Positions 1 to 6,808 of a DNA stretch of 13,026 nt are shown here, one piece after another. The position numbers were made by a program, and so were the translations under genes. Below the pieces are notes generated by a model. It was given only the letters and a program-made list of their open reading frames with translations. It did no database searches and was not told the DNA's origin. This DNA is from Physocladia obscura (taxonomy: Eukaryota > Chytridiomycota > Chytridiomycetes > Chytridiales > Chytriomycetaceae): NCBI GenBank assembly GCA_027596945.1, contig JADGJH010000936.1:1-13026 (forward strand). The letters run 5' to 3'. Position 1 is the stretch's first letter. Each line of letters opens with the position of its first letter.

Positions 1-1285
1 TATGGCTATGGTCGAAAGTAATTGTGGAATTGCAAAATGTTTGATTTTATTTGTTTTGTGTGAGTTTTGTGAGTTTACGAGCAAAATAAATACTTTCACC
101 TTAAATAATCTTTGTTTTAAATTATTTTGTGTTTATTTATTGAATTTCTATTACTAAAGTTAAGAATATGAAATTTGTGGCCAAAGTAGAAGCAGTTGGC
201 TGTGGCTCTGGAAAGTTGGAGGCGATGGTCTTTGACAATGCAAAATCATTAAAAATTTATTTTCAATAAACTTAAATTATAAAAAATAGCATTATTTATG
301 GGCAATTGATAAAAGCAAACTATCTTTATGAAAAGCTTAAACTAATGTTGCCAACACAAAGAACCATTCTGAAGAATTTGATATTTTTGCAAGTTAACAG
401 TCAGAAACCCATTTAAATTACTATAATTCAAATGCCTGGAAATCTATACTCTCCTGAATCATCCTACACAAGAGCATGGCTTGCATAGTAGACTAGGGAA
501 GAAAGTGACAGATGGCATGCAGTGTACAAGGGTTTTGAACATAAGTGTTTTTCATAAAGAATTATATTAGAAATCATTAGAAACATTTAGAAAAGTGTAG
601 AAAGACAAAAGACAGTTGCATAATACTATAGAAGCATCCACAGACTCCTTTACCAAAAGATCTGAATATGCTGATGACTTCAACATATGTATTTACTGTT
701 GACCAAGTCTAGTTTATTAATAAAAATATTAAGCTATTTATTAGCTAAACAAAACAGTGACTTGTCTAAAATCAACAAAAACTAAGTAAAAAAACTAAAT
801 ACTATTCATTATAGCACAAATAATTTTGGGTTATAATTGATGACAGAAAGACCATGTTTGCTAGGTTTTTCTCAAGGTTCCCCATGCGTACATTTTCCAT
901 TGAAAAGAGAAAAACTGAAAAACACCTTTATATAGATGAAGTTGGTTGAAATTTTTGCAATTAAGGTTTTCAAGTATCAAGTTACATTCCTAAAATAAAT
1001 TAATAAATATGTGAAGAATAATCTGGCTTAATACCGCAATATCAAGTTCTGCATAGTTCTTTAATGACTTTAAGGGATATCTTGTCATTCTAAGACCTCA
1101 GAAACCTGATTTGGAAAGAAGTTTTGAAATCTGAAAAGTATTGTACCAAGGCCTGCAAAGGGACTTTAAAACTGAATTCAGCTTTTTTAGAAGTGATTGG
1201 GTTACAGCTTTACGAAGAGATGCATTTCTAAGGTTTCACCATTTTTTAATTTGTTTTGTTGCTTCCATTCAACAAAATTCATAGG
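1..1285. other. AT-rich stretch with no recognisable gene
   Basis: No long open frame, tRNA-like or rRNA-like sequence, or clear repeat is visible on either strand. Poly-A and poly-T runs are common. It may be intergenic DNA, an untranslated region, or very decayed transposon sequence. I cannot assign a role. Confidence 0.6.
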
Positions 1286-1644
1286 TTAATAGTTTGCAGA
1301 TTCTTCATACCCAGCAGCATTCAAATCTGTGATAATTGGTTGACTTACTTCTAATGATACAGTTCTCATACTTTTGATACGTACAATATATTGTGGCTTT
1401 GTTTCCTCCATGTACCACTTTACATTTCCAATCAGCTCTATTGCTGGAGGAACTGGGCACATGACTGAAGCTTCCATACCCAAACTGTCTCTTCCACTTG
1501 TTCATTGATATTGTCTGAACATAGACGCAAGCCCTCCACAACAGATTCAACAGCTGAGTCTATGACTTCAATTAATCCTTCTTTTAGCTCACTGATGACG
1601 AATTTAATGTATTTCTGGTTGGTTTTAATGTTGTCAATAGTCAT
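1286..1644 (-). pseudogene. unrecognised reading-frame pieces downstream of the LINE RNase H
   Basis: Two minus-strand frames overlap here: one from 1644 down to 1438 and one from 1483 down to 1286. Read in order they give an acidic, probably helical stretch (EGLIEVIDSAVESVVEG), then, after a shift near 1480, a piece with VPPAIELIGNVKWYMEETK ending at a stop at 1286. Residues at the start (TIDNIKTNQKY, near 1610-1640) resemble the third acidic motif of a LINE RNase H, which would make the upstream edge the tail of the retrotransposon described next. The rest I do not recognise. The frame change suggests decay rather than a working gene. It could also be an exon pair of a host gene read across an unspotted intron. 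Confidence 0.3.
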
Positions 1645-1815
1645 TTTTGATGCTTACATCAATCGGTATTTTATGTAGTGCAGCATTAATTGTTAGAATT
1701 TCTTTGAATTTTAATGGTTCAGTATGATCCTCTATTTTTTGGTTGTTTTGTGAGAAGATTGCTGTACCTTTTAAGCTTGAATTTGTTTTTGATCTATCTG
1801 TCCAGATTTCAGTTA
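1600..1815 (-). pseudogene. LINE RNase H domain remnant
   Basis: On the minus strand from about 1815 the frame reads TEIWTDRSKTN, then GTAIFSQ, then KFKEILTINAALHKIPIDVS, followed by a stop near 1650. The next frame continues with TIDNIKTNQKY. This matches the RNase H order of a first Asp in a TDGS-like motif (Asp codon at 1796-1798), a Glu in an E..xI..AL helix, and a later Asp in an I(Y)TDS-like motif. The Gly of TDGS is Arg here, and the last motif is in another frame. RNase H in a LINE removes the RNA strand during target-primed reverse transcription; this copy cannot do so as written. The family assignment is from motif recall and the match is short. Confidence 0.6.
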
Positions 1816-2082
1816 CTTTTTGTGGGATTTTTGAGGAAGCTAGAATTTTTTCCTATGTGATTGGATTTTTGATGTTCTTTTCTATTTTTAAGTATGGATT
1901 CATGATATAATTTGATTAATTGTTAGTTAATATCTTTTGGATGACTTTGTACTATTCTGGAGTGAATCTTAGTGTTATTAGATTTTGTTTTTTGGTGTTT
2001 GTTGCAAATTGTGACAAGGATAGCGTGTGTGTTTTCACATGATTGATGAGGATGTCTTCCCAATTGGTGCATTTGTATTTTG

Positions 2083-2700
2083 TTACCATTTGTGGTGCAG
2101 GAGGTAGTCCTTTGGTTCCATTAGGTGTAAGATATTTGAGTTTCTTGTATTTTCTGAATAAATAGGAAGTTTATAGTTTATTTCCATTTTTTGAATGTTA
2201 TTTATTAAAAATAGAAGGTAGCTTTTGCAAGCCTTTCTACTGGATATAATGGGTGGTTTTTCTATAATGTTGATTGGTAATTTCATTTTTTTGGTCACTT
2301 GTTCAGCAAGGTTGATGAGTATATTTTGATGGAAACTTTCTGTTACCATCCAGGTGAAGTCAGTTATCAGTTGTTGTAGTATAGATTGGTTGATGTCAAG
2401 TGGATTTACTTGTATTTTGTGGTCATAGAGTAGGTGGTTGTTTGTGTTGTTAGATATTTTAAATTTTATTTTGCATATGATCCTTATGATCTTGTTGATT
2501 GTTTCTGTTTTTGTTTGTGGGATTGGTGAGAGTTGTAGTTTGGATTTATTTGTGGAATTATTACTGTGTTTATTATATTTGTGGTGATTTGGCCAAGAAT
2601 GTATTTTTTTTTAATTTTTAGTGTTGTGCCAAACAAGTTTGCTTATTGTGTGATTTATTGTTGAGTGATAATTACTATTAAGGATCTAAAATACCCCTAG
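2083..2700 (-). pseudogene. LINE thumb/connection region between RT and RNase H
   Basis: The minus strand from about 2700 reads KHEMVRILGVF followed by a stop, resembling the YLG(I/V) segment that follows the RT palm in LINEs. It then runs through an Asn/Lys/Ile-rich stretch to an open piece from 2349 to 2083 containing SFHQNILINLAEQVTKK and LMEPKDYLLHHKW. No catalytic motif is expected here and none is seen. Assignment rests mainly on position between the palm and the RNase H remnant. Several frame changes and stops are present. Confidence 0.5.
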
Positions 2701-2750
2701 AATTCTAACCATTTCATGTTTTGCTTTTATTGTTTCTATATATTCTTCTT

Positions 2751-3588
2751 TTATTTTGAATTATTTTGTGGTGGGGAAATTTTGATCTGTTTTTGTTGTG
2801 CTGTTGATTTGTTTTTGTAGATATATTTTGTGATCACTAATGCAGCAAAAGCAACTGCTGGGATGGAAGTTATGTTGTCAATTGTATATCTTTTTGTATT
2901 TTTTTCAAGTTCTTTCAGGAGTGGGTCATATAAGATTGCCCAAAATAGTGGGGATAGTGTGTCTCCTTGAGGTATTCCTCTAATTGGTGTGAATTCATCA
3001 GTGAAACTATGGGGGGTGTTCATTTGTAATTTTCTATCAGAAAAAGTGTTTTTATTAGATTTATCTTTGTTAGAATTTTAATTCTTTTCAGGCAGAGTTC
3101 TATTAGTTTAAATGAGACTCTGTTGCGAGCTTTTTGAATGTCAAGAAAGGCCATACATATTGGTTTGTTGAAATTTGAGGCATGTTCAATACAAATTTTT
3201 ATGGGAAGAAGGCTGTCTGAGCAGCTTTTTCCAGTAAGAAAACCATAGTTATTTCCTGTGAGTATATTATTTTCATCAATGATTTTTGTTAGTCTATTTT
3301 TGATTGCTAGGCTTATGGTTTTTCTTGCTGTGTCTAATTTGCCTTGTCCATTTGTCCATTCCAGTTTTTTATTTTTGGTAGGAGTGAAATAATTCCTAAT
3401 TTTGAGTTATCTAGGATTATATTGTGTGTTAATGCTAGATTTGCTATTTCTGCTAGGCATTTTGGGATGTTGTTGTCTTTTGTTAGTTTTAATTGATCAT
3501 ATGTGATTCCTGATGGGCTGGGGGCTTTTTTATTTGGAAGGGAGTTTATTACTATTTTTATTTGTGACTTTTTCATAAATTTTTTCAT
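2751..3588 (-). pseudogene. LINE reverse transcriptase, catalytic site lost
   Basis: Three minus-strand frames join into one RT. The piece from 3588 to 3334 carries NKKAPSPSGITYDQLKL and LGIISLLPKIKNWNG (fingers). A second frame from about 3358 to 3020 carries LDTARKTISLAIKNRL, YGFLTGKSCSDSLLPI and motif A as MAFLDIQKARNRVS. Its first catalytic Asp is present (codon 3140-3142), but the usual Y/F-D pair after K-A is RN. A third frame from 3023 to 2751 carries motif B as GIPQGDTLSPLFW. Motif C reads AVAFAALVITK where AVAFADDLVIT is expected, so both catalytic Asp residues are missing (about 2838-2865). The protein would copy element RNA into DNA at the insertion site; this copy is dead. The RT identity is secure because motif order and spacing are classic. 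Confidence 0.88.
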
Positions 3589-3589
3589 T

Positions 3590-3960
3590 AATATTTGATT
3601 GAGGTTTCAGGTTATGGGGATTTGTGTCTTTATCTTTTGATTTATCTGTCATAATTTCTTTTATTTCTTGTGGGTTGGTTATGATTTCATTGTTGTTGAT
3701 GACATATTGTAGGTTTGATTATTCAATTTTGTTTTCCAGAATGTTAGAAATTTGTTGCTTTTGTTTGTCAATATACTCTATTTTTCTTTAATTTTAAGTT
3801 TGATACTTTTTGTCTTGTTTTGGCATTTTTCTCAATTTTATTTAGGGTCAGTTTTATTTTTCCTGTTTCTGTTAAGTTGTCAGTATTTTCAGCTATTGTT
3901 ATATGTTCATTTTCTAGGTCCTCAGTTTTGTCATTGCTGATAAGCTAATGTCTTCAGTGA
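3590..3960 (-). pseudogene. LINE pre-RT region
   Basis: From about 3780 to 3590 the minus strand reads YIDKQKQQISNILENKIE, a stop, then NNNEIITNPQEIKEIMTDK, which resembles the segment just before the RT in fungal LINEs, where a loop with 'tdP..i....' precedes the fingers. From about 3940 to 3770 another frame stays open with TEDLENEHITIAENTDNLTE and a Lys-rich, coiled-coil-like tail. No endonuclease motif can be seen. Assignment is by position and general similarity. Confidence 0.5.
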
Positions 3961-4123
3961 ATGGGGAATTTAAGCTTAAGAGGTGTAGGATTTCATTTAG
4001 ACTTATCCATCTTTTGCATTGAGCTTCTTTTTATGTTCATTTTTGAGATTTTTTATGTTTTTGTTGGATTTTTTGATTATGGGTATTTTTTGTTTCATTG
4101 ACATAATGACTGCATTTAGATTT

Positions 4124-4396
4124 TTAGAGTGGGGTTAAAATCTGTTTCTTGTTATTGGAGAGATTCTGCAAAATGGAATTCCTTGTTAGAATCACTGTGA
4201 GAAAATTTGGGATTTTATTAGTGTTTTTTACTCTTATATTTTGGTTTTTGTTTCTTGTAATCTTAGGTGCTTTTGAGGGGTTTAATATATGTTGAAGAGG
4301 ATGCTTCTGTCTGAGTTTATCGGCATGTTTACTATATTGTATAATCAGGGATGGGTAAGTGTTATTTGATTTATGTACTATTTGTAGGGAAAACAA
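4124..4396 (-). other. open frame of uncertain origin at the 5' edge of the LINE
   Basis: This minus-strand frame of 90 codons is rich in Asn, Lys, Ile and Ser and has no motif I recognise. It could be a remnant of the LINE's N-terminal region (between endonuclease and RT), or chance. It starts close to the GC-richer patch, so the element edge may lie in or near it. Confidence 0.25.
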
Positions 4397-4447
4397 TTAG
4401 TGGTTATGCAATTTATATTATTTTTATGTATATTGCAGGTTGTTGGT

Positions 4448-4499
4448 TTGTTGAGAGTTGGTTGTTTGTTGAGAGTTGGTTGTTTGCTGAGAGTTATTA
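4448..4499 (+). repeat. 18-bp tandem repeat, about 2.8 copies
   Basis: The unit TTGTTGAGAGTTGGTTGT is present as exact copies at 4448-4465 and 4466-4483. A third, diverging copy starts at 4484 (TTGCTGAGAGTTATTAC). The unit is a multiple of three, so the plus strand encodes repeated FVESWL, but there is no other sign of a gene here. It sits between the LINE remnant and the GC-richer patch. Confidence 0.9.
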
Positions 4500-4502
4500 C
4501 AT

Positions 4503-4584
4503 CCTCACCTGGGTGTTTGGGCTGTTCGCCCAGGAGATAGCACAACCCAGTAGACTGAGGCAGTGCTATCTCCCCCAGGTGAGG
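4503..4584. repeat. perfect 22-bp inverted repeat with a 19-nt hairpin insert in one arm
   Basis: Positions 4503-4513 (CCTCACCTGGG) are the exact reverse complement of 4574-4584, and 4533-4543 (GGAGATAGCAC) is the exact reverse complement of 4563-4573. On the right the two pieces are contiguous. On the left they are split by 4514-4532, which itself folds (TGGGC 4518-4522 with GCCCA 4528-4532). The apical loop 4544-4562 is also 19 nt. As RNA or extruded DNA this forms a three-way junction. It lies in a patch that is visibly GC-richer than the flanks and about 290 bp upstream of the CAP-Gly start codon. It could be a structured RNA, a transposon end, or palindrome debris. Confidence 0.9.
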
Positions 4585-4831
4585 GACTGGATGCAGTTTT
4601 TTGGTCTGCTCTTCCTTTGTCCCCCGGCTGCAATGCAAAATGGGTACGCATTCTTGCAATACAGGCTATTGATGAGGGGGTTTCCTTTTTCAACTCTGTG
4701 ACCGTAAGCGGCGGTGTATTAGCGAGGGTGGGGTGAGATGGAGCATTGATGCTCGCGGAGGTAATAACGGTTACGTTCCAAAAAAGCGTCCAGAGTGCTA
4801 CCAGGTGGAGCAATTTTAATTTTTGGAAACT
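4585..4831. other. GC-richer upstream region of the CAP-Gly gene
   Basis: Between the inverted repeat and the TATA-like box there is no convincing gene. Both strands have open frames, but these look like by-products of the higher GC content. An imperfect inverted repeat (TGCAATGCAAAATG near 4629 against CGCATTCTTGCAAT near 4648) is present. This may be promoter sequence for the CAP-Gly gene. Confidence 0.4.
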
Positions 4832-4839
4832 TATAAAAT
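4832..4839 (+). promoter_or_regulatory. TATA-like box upstream of the CAP-Gly gene
   Basis: TATAAAAT ends 34 bp before the ATG at 4874. The sequence in between (GAAACAACGAACACAACGA) is A/C-rich, as expected of a short leader. The ATG context, CGAATGG, has A at -3 counting the A of GA-ATG's upstream triplet, which suits initiation. The leader would be very short if transcription starts about 25-30 bp downstream of the box. Prediction only. Confidence 0.4.
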
Positions 4840-4873
4840 CAAAAAATCAATTCAGAAACAACGAACACAACGA

Positions 4874-5179
4874 ATGGACACGAACAAACTCAAAGTCAGC
4901 AATCGAGTTTCCATTGTCCCCGACGGAATTCATTCTGAAGGAACATTGCGCTTTATTGGCACCACATCTTTTGCGGCCGGCGAATGGATCGGCGTCGAAT
5001 TGGACCAATCAGAAGATGGCGACAGCGACGGCAAAGTCGACGGCGTCTCCTACTTTGAGTGTTCACCTGGTACGGGCGTCTTTGTGCACCGTGATGCGAT
5101 TGTCAAAGTTTTGAATCCCGTCATCAACAATACCAAATACCAACTTCAATGTATTCGCAAATGCTGTAGCTACTACTAG
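4874..5179 (+). CDS. CAP-Gly domain protein, first copy
   Basis: The frame from ATG 4874 encodes 101 residues. Residues 8-80 form a CAP-Gly domain: V8-S-N-R-V, then EGTLRFIG at 22-29, GEWIGVELD at 36-44, YFEC at 60-63 and GVFV at 68-71. CAP-Gly domains bind the C-terminal EEY/F tails of alpha-tubulin and EB proteins at microtubule plus ends (CLIP-170, dynactin p150, tubulin cofactors). The signature GKNDG loop reads GDSDG (49-53), so the Lys and Asn that normally contact the acidic tail are replaced. I prefer ATG 4874 to an in-frame ATG at 4823 because the TATA-like box would otherwise be coding. After NP (81-82) a one-base frame change near 5118 leads to a stop at 5177; the other frame continues into a second CAP-Gly domain. 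This part is GC-richer and better preserved than anything downstream. Confidence 0.8.
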   Translation: MDTNKLKVSNRVSIVPDGIHSEGTLRFIGTTSFAAGEWIGVELDQSEDGDSDGKVDGVSYFECSPGTGVFVHRDAIVKVLNPVINNTKYQLQCIRKCCSYY

Positions 5180-5354
5180 TACTACCACTGCCAATTACAA
5201 AGTTGGTGATCGCGTTTTTGTTGTTCGCAATGGAATTCAGTCGGAAGGAGGACTGCGCTTTATAGGCAGGACACGCCTTCAATGTTTTATTCTATGCAGT
5301 CAAAGTCATCTGTGCCATCTACAATGTCTGTTTCCCTCAAGGTTCTCGCAATAA
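5115..5354 (+). pseudogene. second CAP-Gly domain, shifted frame and truncated
   Basis: From 5115 the frame reads a Ser/Thr/Asn-rich linker (NAVATTSTTTANY), then KVGDRVFVVRNG and SEGGLRFIGRTRLQ (about 5196-5280), which is the first half of a CAP-Gly domain. It then degenerates to Cys-rich nonsense before a stop at 5352. The second half (WIGVELD, GKNDG, GxFV) is absent. DNA identity to the first domain is clear (GGAATTCA, TCGGAAGGA, CTGCGCTTTAT), so the two probably arose by duplication. A one-base change near 5118 would put both domains in one protein with a linker of about 30 residues, as in CLIP-type proteins with paired CAP-Gly domains. The truncation point abuts the intron-bearing gene downstream, so the two may have fused. 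Confidence 0.7.
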
Positions 5355-5691
5355 TTTTTGTATTGTTCTGCATCACTAATAATTATTTTATTCAGCCAAA
5401 CTTGCCTATCTCATCGGGAACTACAAATACAAAATATGCAGCCAGAAATCAAATAGCACAAGGATTAACTGCTGCTGGAGTTCATGCAAATTTACAAAAG
5501 ATTCAATCTGTTGTAACTGCAAAAGGTACTATTTTTTTTCTTCATTTTTTTTTCCCCCTGATTTGGCAGTGGTTTCTTTTAATTTGCTTTCTGTATTTTT
5601 GGTCTTGATTAAATAGAAACAACTTCCATTGCTTCCAATTCACATGCAAATGTTCAGCATAGAAAGTTGAATAATGCATTGCCAGAAGCAG
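5282..5691 (+). CDS. N-terminal linker exons of the NLR-type gene
   Basis: Exons at about 5282-5341, 5396-5525 and 5617-5691 join in one open frame if introns at 5342-5395 and 5526-5616 are removed. The product is low-complexity and rich in Ser, Thr, Asn and Ala (SSVPSTMSVSLK, PISSGTTNTKYAARNQ, GLTAAGVHANLQKIQSV, then ETTSIASNSHANVQHRK). No domain is recognised. The junctions keep phase exactly: a split Glu codon across 5525/5617 and another across 5691/5761. That supports the exon model. Whether the first exon continues from the CAP-Gly reading frame upstream is unclear, because the frames differ by one base. It looks like a flexible spacer before the PB1-like domain. Confidence 0.55.
5342..5395 (+). 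other. intron (54 bp)
   Basis: It starts GTTCTCGC and ends TTATTTTATTCAG, with a branch-point-like CACTAATA about 20 nt before the acceptor. Its length is a multiple of three and it contains no stop, so retention would keep the frame. Removing it joins SVSLK to PNLPISS in phase. Confidence 0.55.
5526..5616 (+). other. intron (91 bp)
   Basis: It starts GTACTATTTTTTTTC, is strongly T-rich, and ends GATTAAATAG. Removing it joins a split Glu codon (G at 5525 with AA at 5617-5618) and continues the open frame. Confidence 0.6.
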
Positions 5692-5760
5692 GTCTGATGC
5701 GTCTGTTTATTTTGCAGGCCTTTTTTATATATATTTACATTATACTCTTCAAACAATCAG
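5692..5760 (+). other. intron (69 bp)
   Basis: It starts GTCTGATGCG and ends CTTCAAACAATCAG. Removing it joins a split Glu codon (G at 5691 with AG at 5761-5762) and leads directly into the PB1-like domain. An alternative acceptor TTTTGCAG at about 5710-5717 gives a shorter intron but a less convincing frame. Confidence 0.6.
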
Positions 5761-6044
5761 AGTCGACTCAATTAGTCTTTCATAATTTAAAAATCAAAAC
5801 TTTTTGCATTGACAATAATACTTTTGTCAATTTTAAAATGCCAGTTTCTGCCAAGAAAACCTTTTTGGACATGTTTGAACTAGAAATCAGGCATCAACTT
5901 TGCAAGTTGTCCAAAAAGGAATTGCTTGAAATTCAGATTGAAAAACTTTCATAGGTTGATTCTGATAATGATGAATATGTTATTCTCAATGACAGCTCAT
6001 TGTCTGAAGCTCTTGAGTATGGAAAAATCGCTGTGGAGTGGAAG
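5761..6044 (+). pseudogene. PB1/ubiquitin-like domain exon with a TAG stop
   Basis: After the split Glu codon the exon encodes about 95 residues. The order suggests a beta-grasp fold: strands at VFHNLKIKTFCID and FVNFKMPVSAKK, a helix at TFLDMFELEIRHQLCKL, a strand at ELLEIQIEKL, then VDSDNDEYVILNDSSL and the helix SEALEYG. The acidic D-S-D-N-D-E followed by a hydrophobic strand and a 'sL.eAL' helix is typical of the OPCA part of PB1 domains, which oligomerise signalling scaffolds. A TAG stop at 5952-5954 falls between IEKLS and VDSDND, and the frame continues cleanly on both sides, so the stop looks like a disabling point mutation. PB1 is an inference from pattern; a ubiquitin-like or CIDE-like domain would look similar. 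Confidence 0.5.
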
Positions 6045-6140
6045 GTAAATGAAATGTTCACTCTTCATTTTTATTATTAATTTTTTATTTATATGATTCA
6101 TATTTTTATAATCACTATATTAATTTTGCTTTCATTCCAG
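6045..6140 (+). other. intron (96 bp)
   Basis: It starts GTAAATGAAATG and ends GCTTTCATTCCAG, with T-rich sequence before the acceptor. It falls between codons, joining AVEWK to TISANAS in frame. Confidence 0.7.
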
Positions 6141-6316
6141 ACAATTTCTGCAAATGCATCAGCTGTTCAAACAAGCATTAATGCCAAAACAACTCTTAAT
6201 TCACTAGATGCAAGATCACCAAATGTTTTTGTGTCCTTGATTCCACTAGGTGCAATGAAATCTGACCTGATAGTGCATACATATGGTGGATTATTTTGCA
6301 TCACCCACTGTTCTGG
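6141..6316 (+). CDS. exon between the PB1-like and TIR domains
   Basis: The exon encodes about 58 residues with no known domain: TISANASAVQTSINAKTTLN, SLDARSPNVFVSLIPLG, then DLIVHTYGGLFCITHCSG. A possible donor (GGGTATAAT, GT at 6317-6318) ends it. The following bases up to 6460 hold stops in all frames except for short runs, one of which reads LDPWQWNKGQVSHSFFV. The exact acceptor leading into the TIR domain could not be settled; TTTTTTGTCAG and TTGCAAATCAG (near 6420 and 6443) are candidates. Confidence 0.45.
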
Positions 6317-6460
6317 GTATAATTTCTTTTGTAACATAAAATCAAAAAAGTCTTAAATAAATTGTATTCTGGATCCATGGCAATGGAATAAGGGCCAAGT
6401 TTCTCACAGCTTTTTTGTCAGGTATTTTTTTCTTGCAAATCAGTGACTTTTTGGAGCTGA

Positions 6461-6770
6461 AATTTTGTTATTAGTTATCGCAATCAGTATTAAGCAGGAA
6501 CTGCACAAATTCTGGCATGGAAGCAAGGAAATGAACTACATGACCTTCATGTGTTTTTAGATGCTCATTACCTTATTAATTCTAAGGACTGGGAATACAA
6601 ACCCTATTCATGTGTTTTTAGATGCTGAATGCCTTCCCAATTCTAAGGACTGGGAATACAATTTTCTAACTGGTTTGAGACACAGTAGAATCATTATTAT
6701 TTTCATGTCTGTTGATGCTGTTAATGCAATGATCAAAGCAACAACAGAGCCTGATTATCTTTTATTTGAG
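6461..6770 (+). pseudogene. TIR domain, broken by a stop and a tandem duplication
   Basis: The first frame reads NFVISYRNQY (beta-A strand, F-x-I-S-Y-R type), a TAA stop at 6491-6493, then AGTAQILAWKQGNELHDLH and VFLDAHYLINSKDWEY. A second frame picks up the same point as VFLDAECLPNSKDWE and goes on as FLTGLRHSRIIIIFMS, VNAMIKATTEPDYLLFE. That is the TIR order seen in fungal and protist NLR-like proteins (FISYR, then FLD..CL..G..WE..F..GL..S...I..IS, then D..LLE). TIR domains signal by self-association, and many hydrolyse NAD+. The Glu at 6768-6770 sits where the catalytic Glu is usually found, but I would not insist on that alignment. The domain ends right at LLFE; the last alpha-beta units and the linker to NACHT are missing. 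Confidence 0.75.
6548..6661 (+). repeat. tandem duplication, 61-bp period, inside the TIR domain
   Basis: The segment beginning CATGTGTTTTTAGATGCT occurs at 6548 and again at 6609. Each copy ends in AATTCTAAGGACTGGGAATACAA, with a diverged centre (CATTACCTTATT against GAATGCCTTCCC). About 53 bp match. Because 61 is not a multiple of three, the duplication shifts the reading frame in the middle of the TIR domain. Confidence 0.9.
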
Positions 6771-6808
6771 GTGACAAAATTTGTTTTGCTTTAGACAATT
6801 CATCTGGA

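Larger units (their letters stand above)
1600..4110 (-). mobile_element. degenerate LINE (non-LTR retrotransposon), minus strand
   Basis: Reading the minus strand from about 4100 down to 1600 gives, in order, a lysine-rich pre-RT region, the reverse-transcriptase fingers and palm, a thumb/connection region and an RNase H domain. This is the usual order of ORF2 in RNase H-bearing LINEs (Tad/I/R1-like groups). The apurinic endonuclease that should precede the RT is not visible, so the element looks 5'-truncated or too decayed to recognise. The frame changes many times and several stops interrupt it, so it is immobile. Motifs such as NKKAPSPSGITYDQL and LDTARKT match what I recall of fungal LINEs. 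No poly-A tail or target-site duplication could be identified, so the element boundaries are approximate. Confidence 0.85.

Noticed and set aside
3752..3940. Plus-strand hydrophobic frame that resembles a small membrane protein
   Set aside because: It is the antisense of the Lys/Asn-rich LINE pre-RT region; antisense of A-rich sequence gives Phe/Leu-rich frames.
4514..4532. tRNA-like B box (TGTTCGCCC) in the hairpin insert, suggesting a tRNA or SINE head
   Set aside because: No A box at the right distance and no cloverleaf can be drawn.
4501..4600. Resemblance to the 5' end of U1 snRNA on the minus strand (CTCACCTGG followed by GGGAGATA)
   Set aside because: Only short words match, the downstream stem-loops and Sm site do not follow, and the inverted repeat itself produces CTCACCTG/CAGGTGAG at both ends.
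4351..4813. Overlapping open frames on both strands across the GC-richer patch
   Set aside because: They have no recognisable motif, overlap the inverted repeat and tandem repeat, and are expected where GC content rises and stops become rarer.
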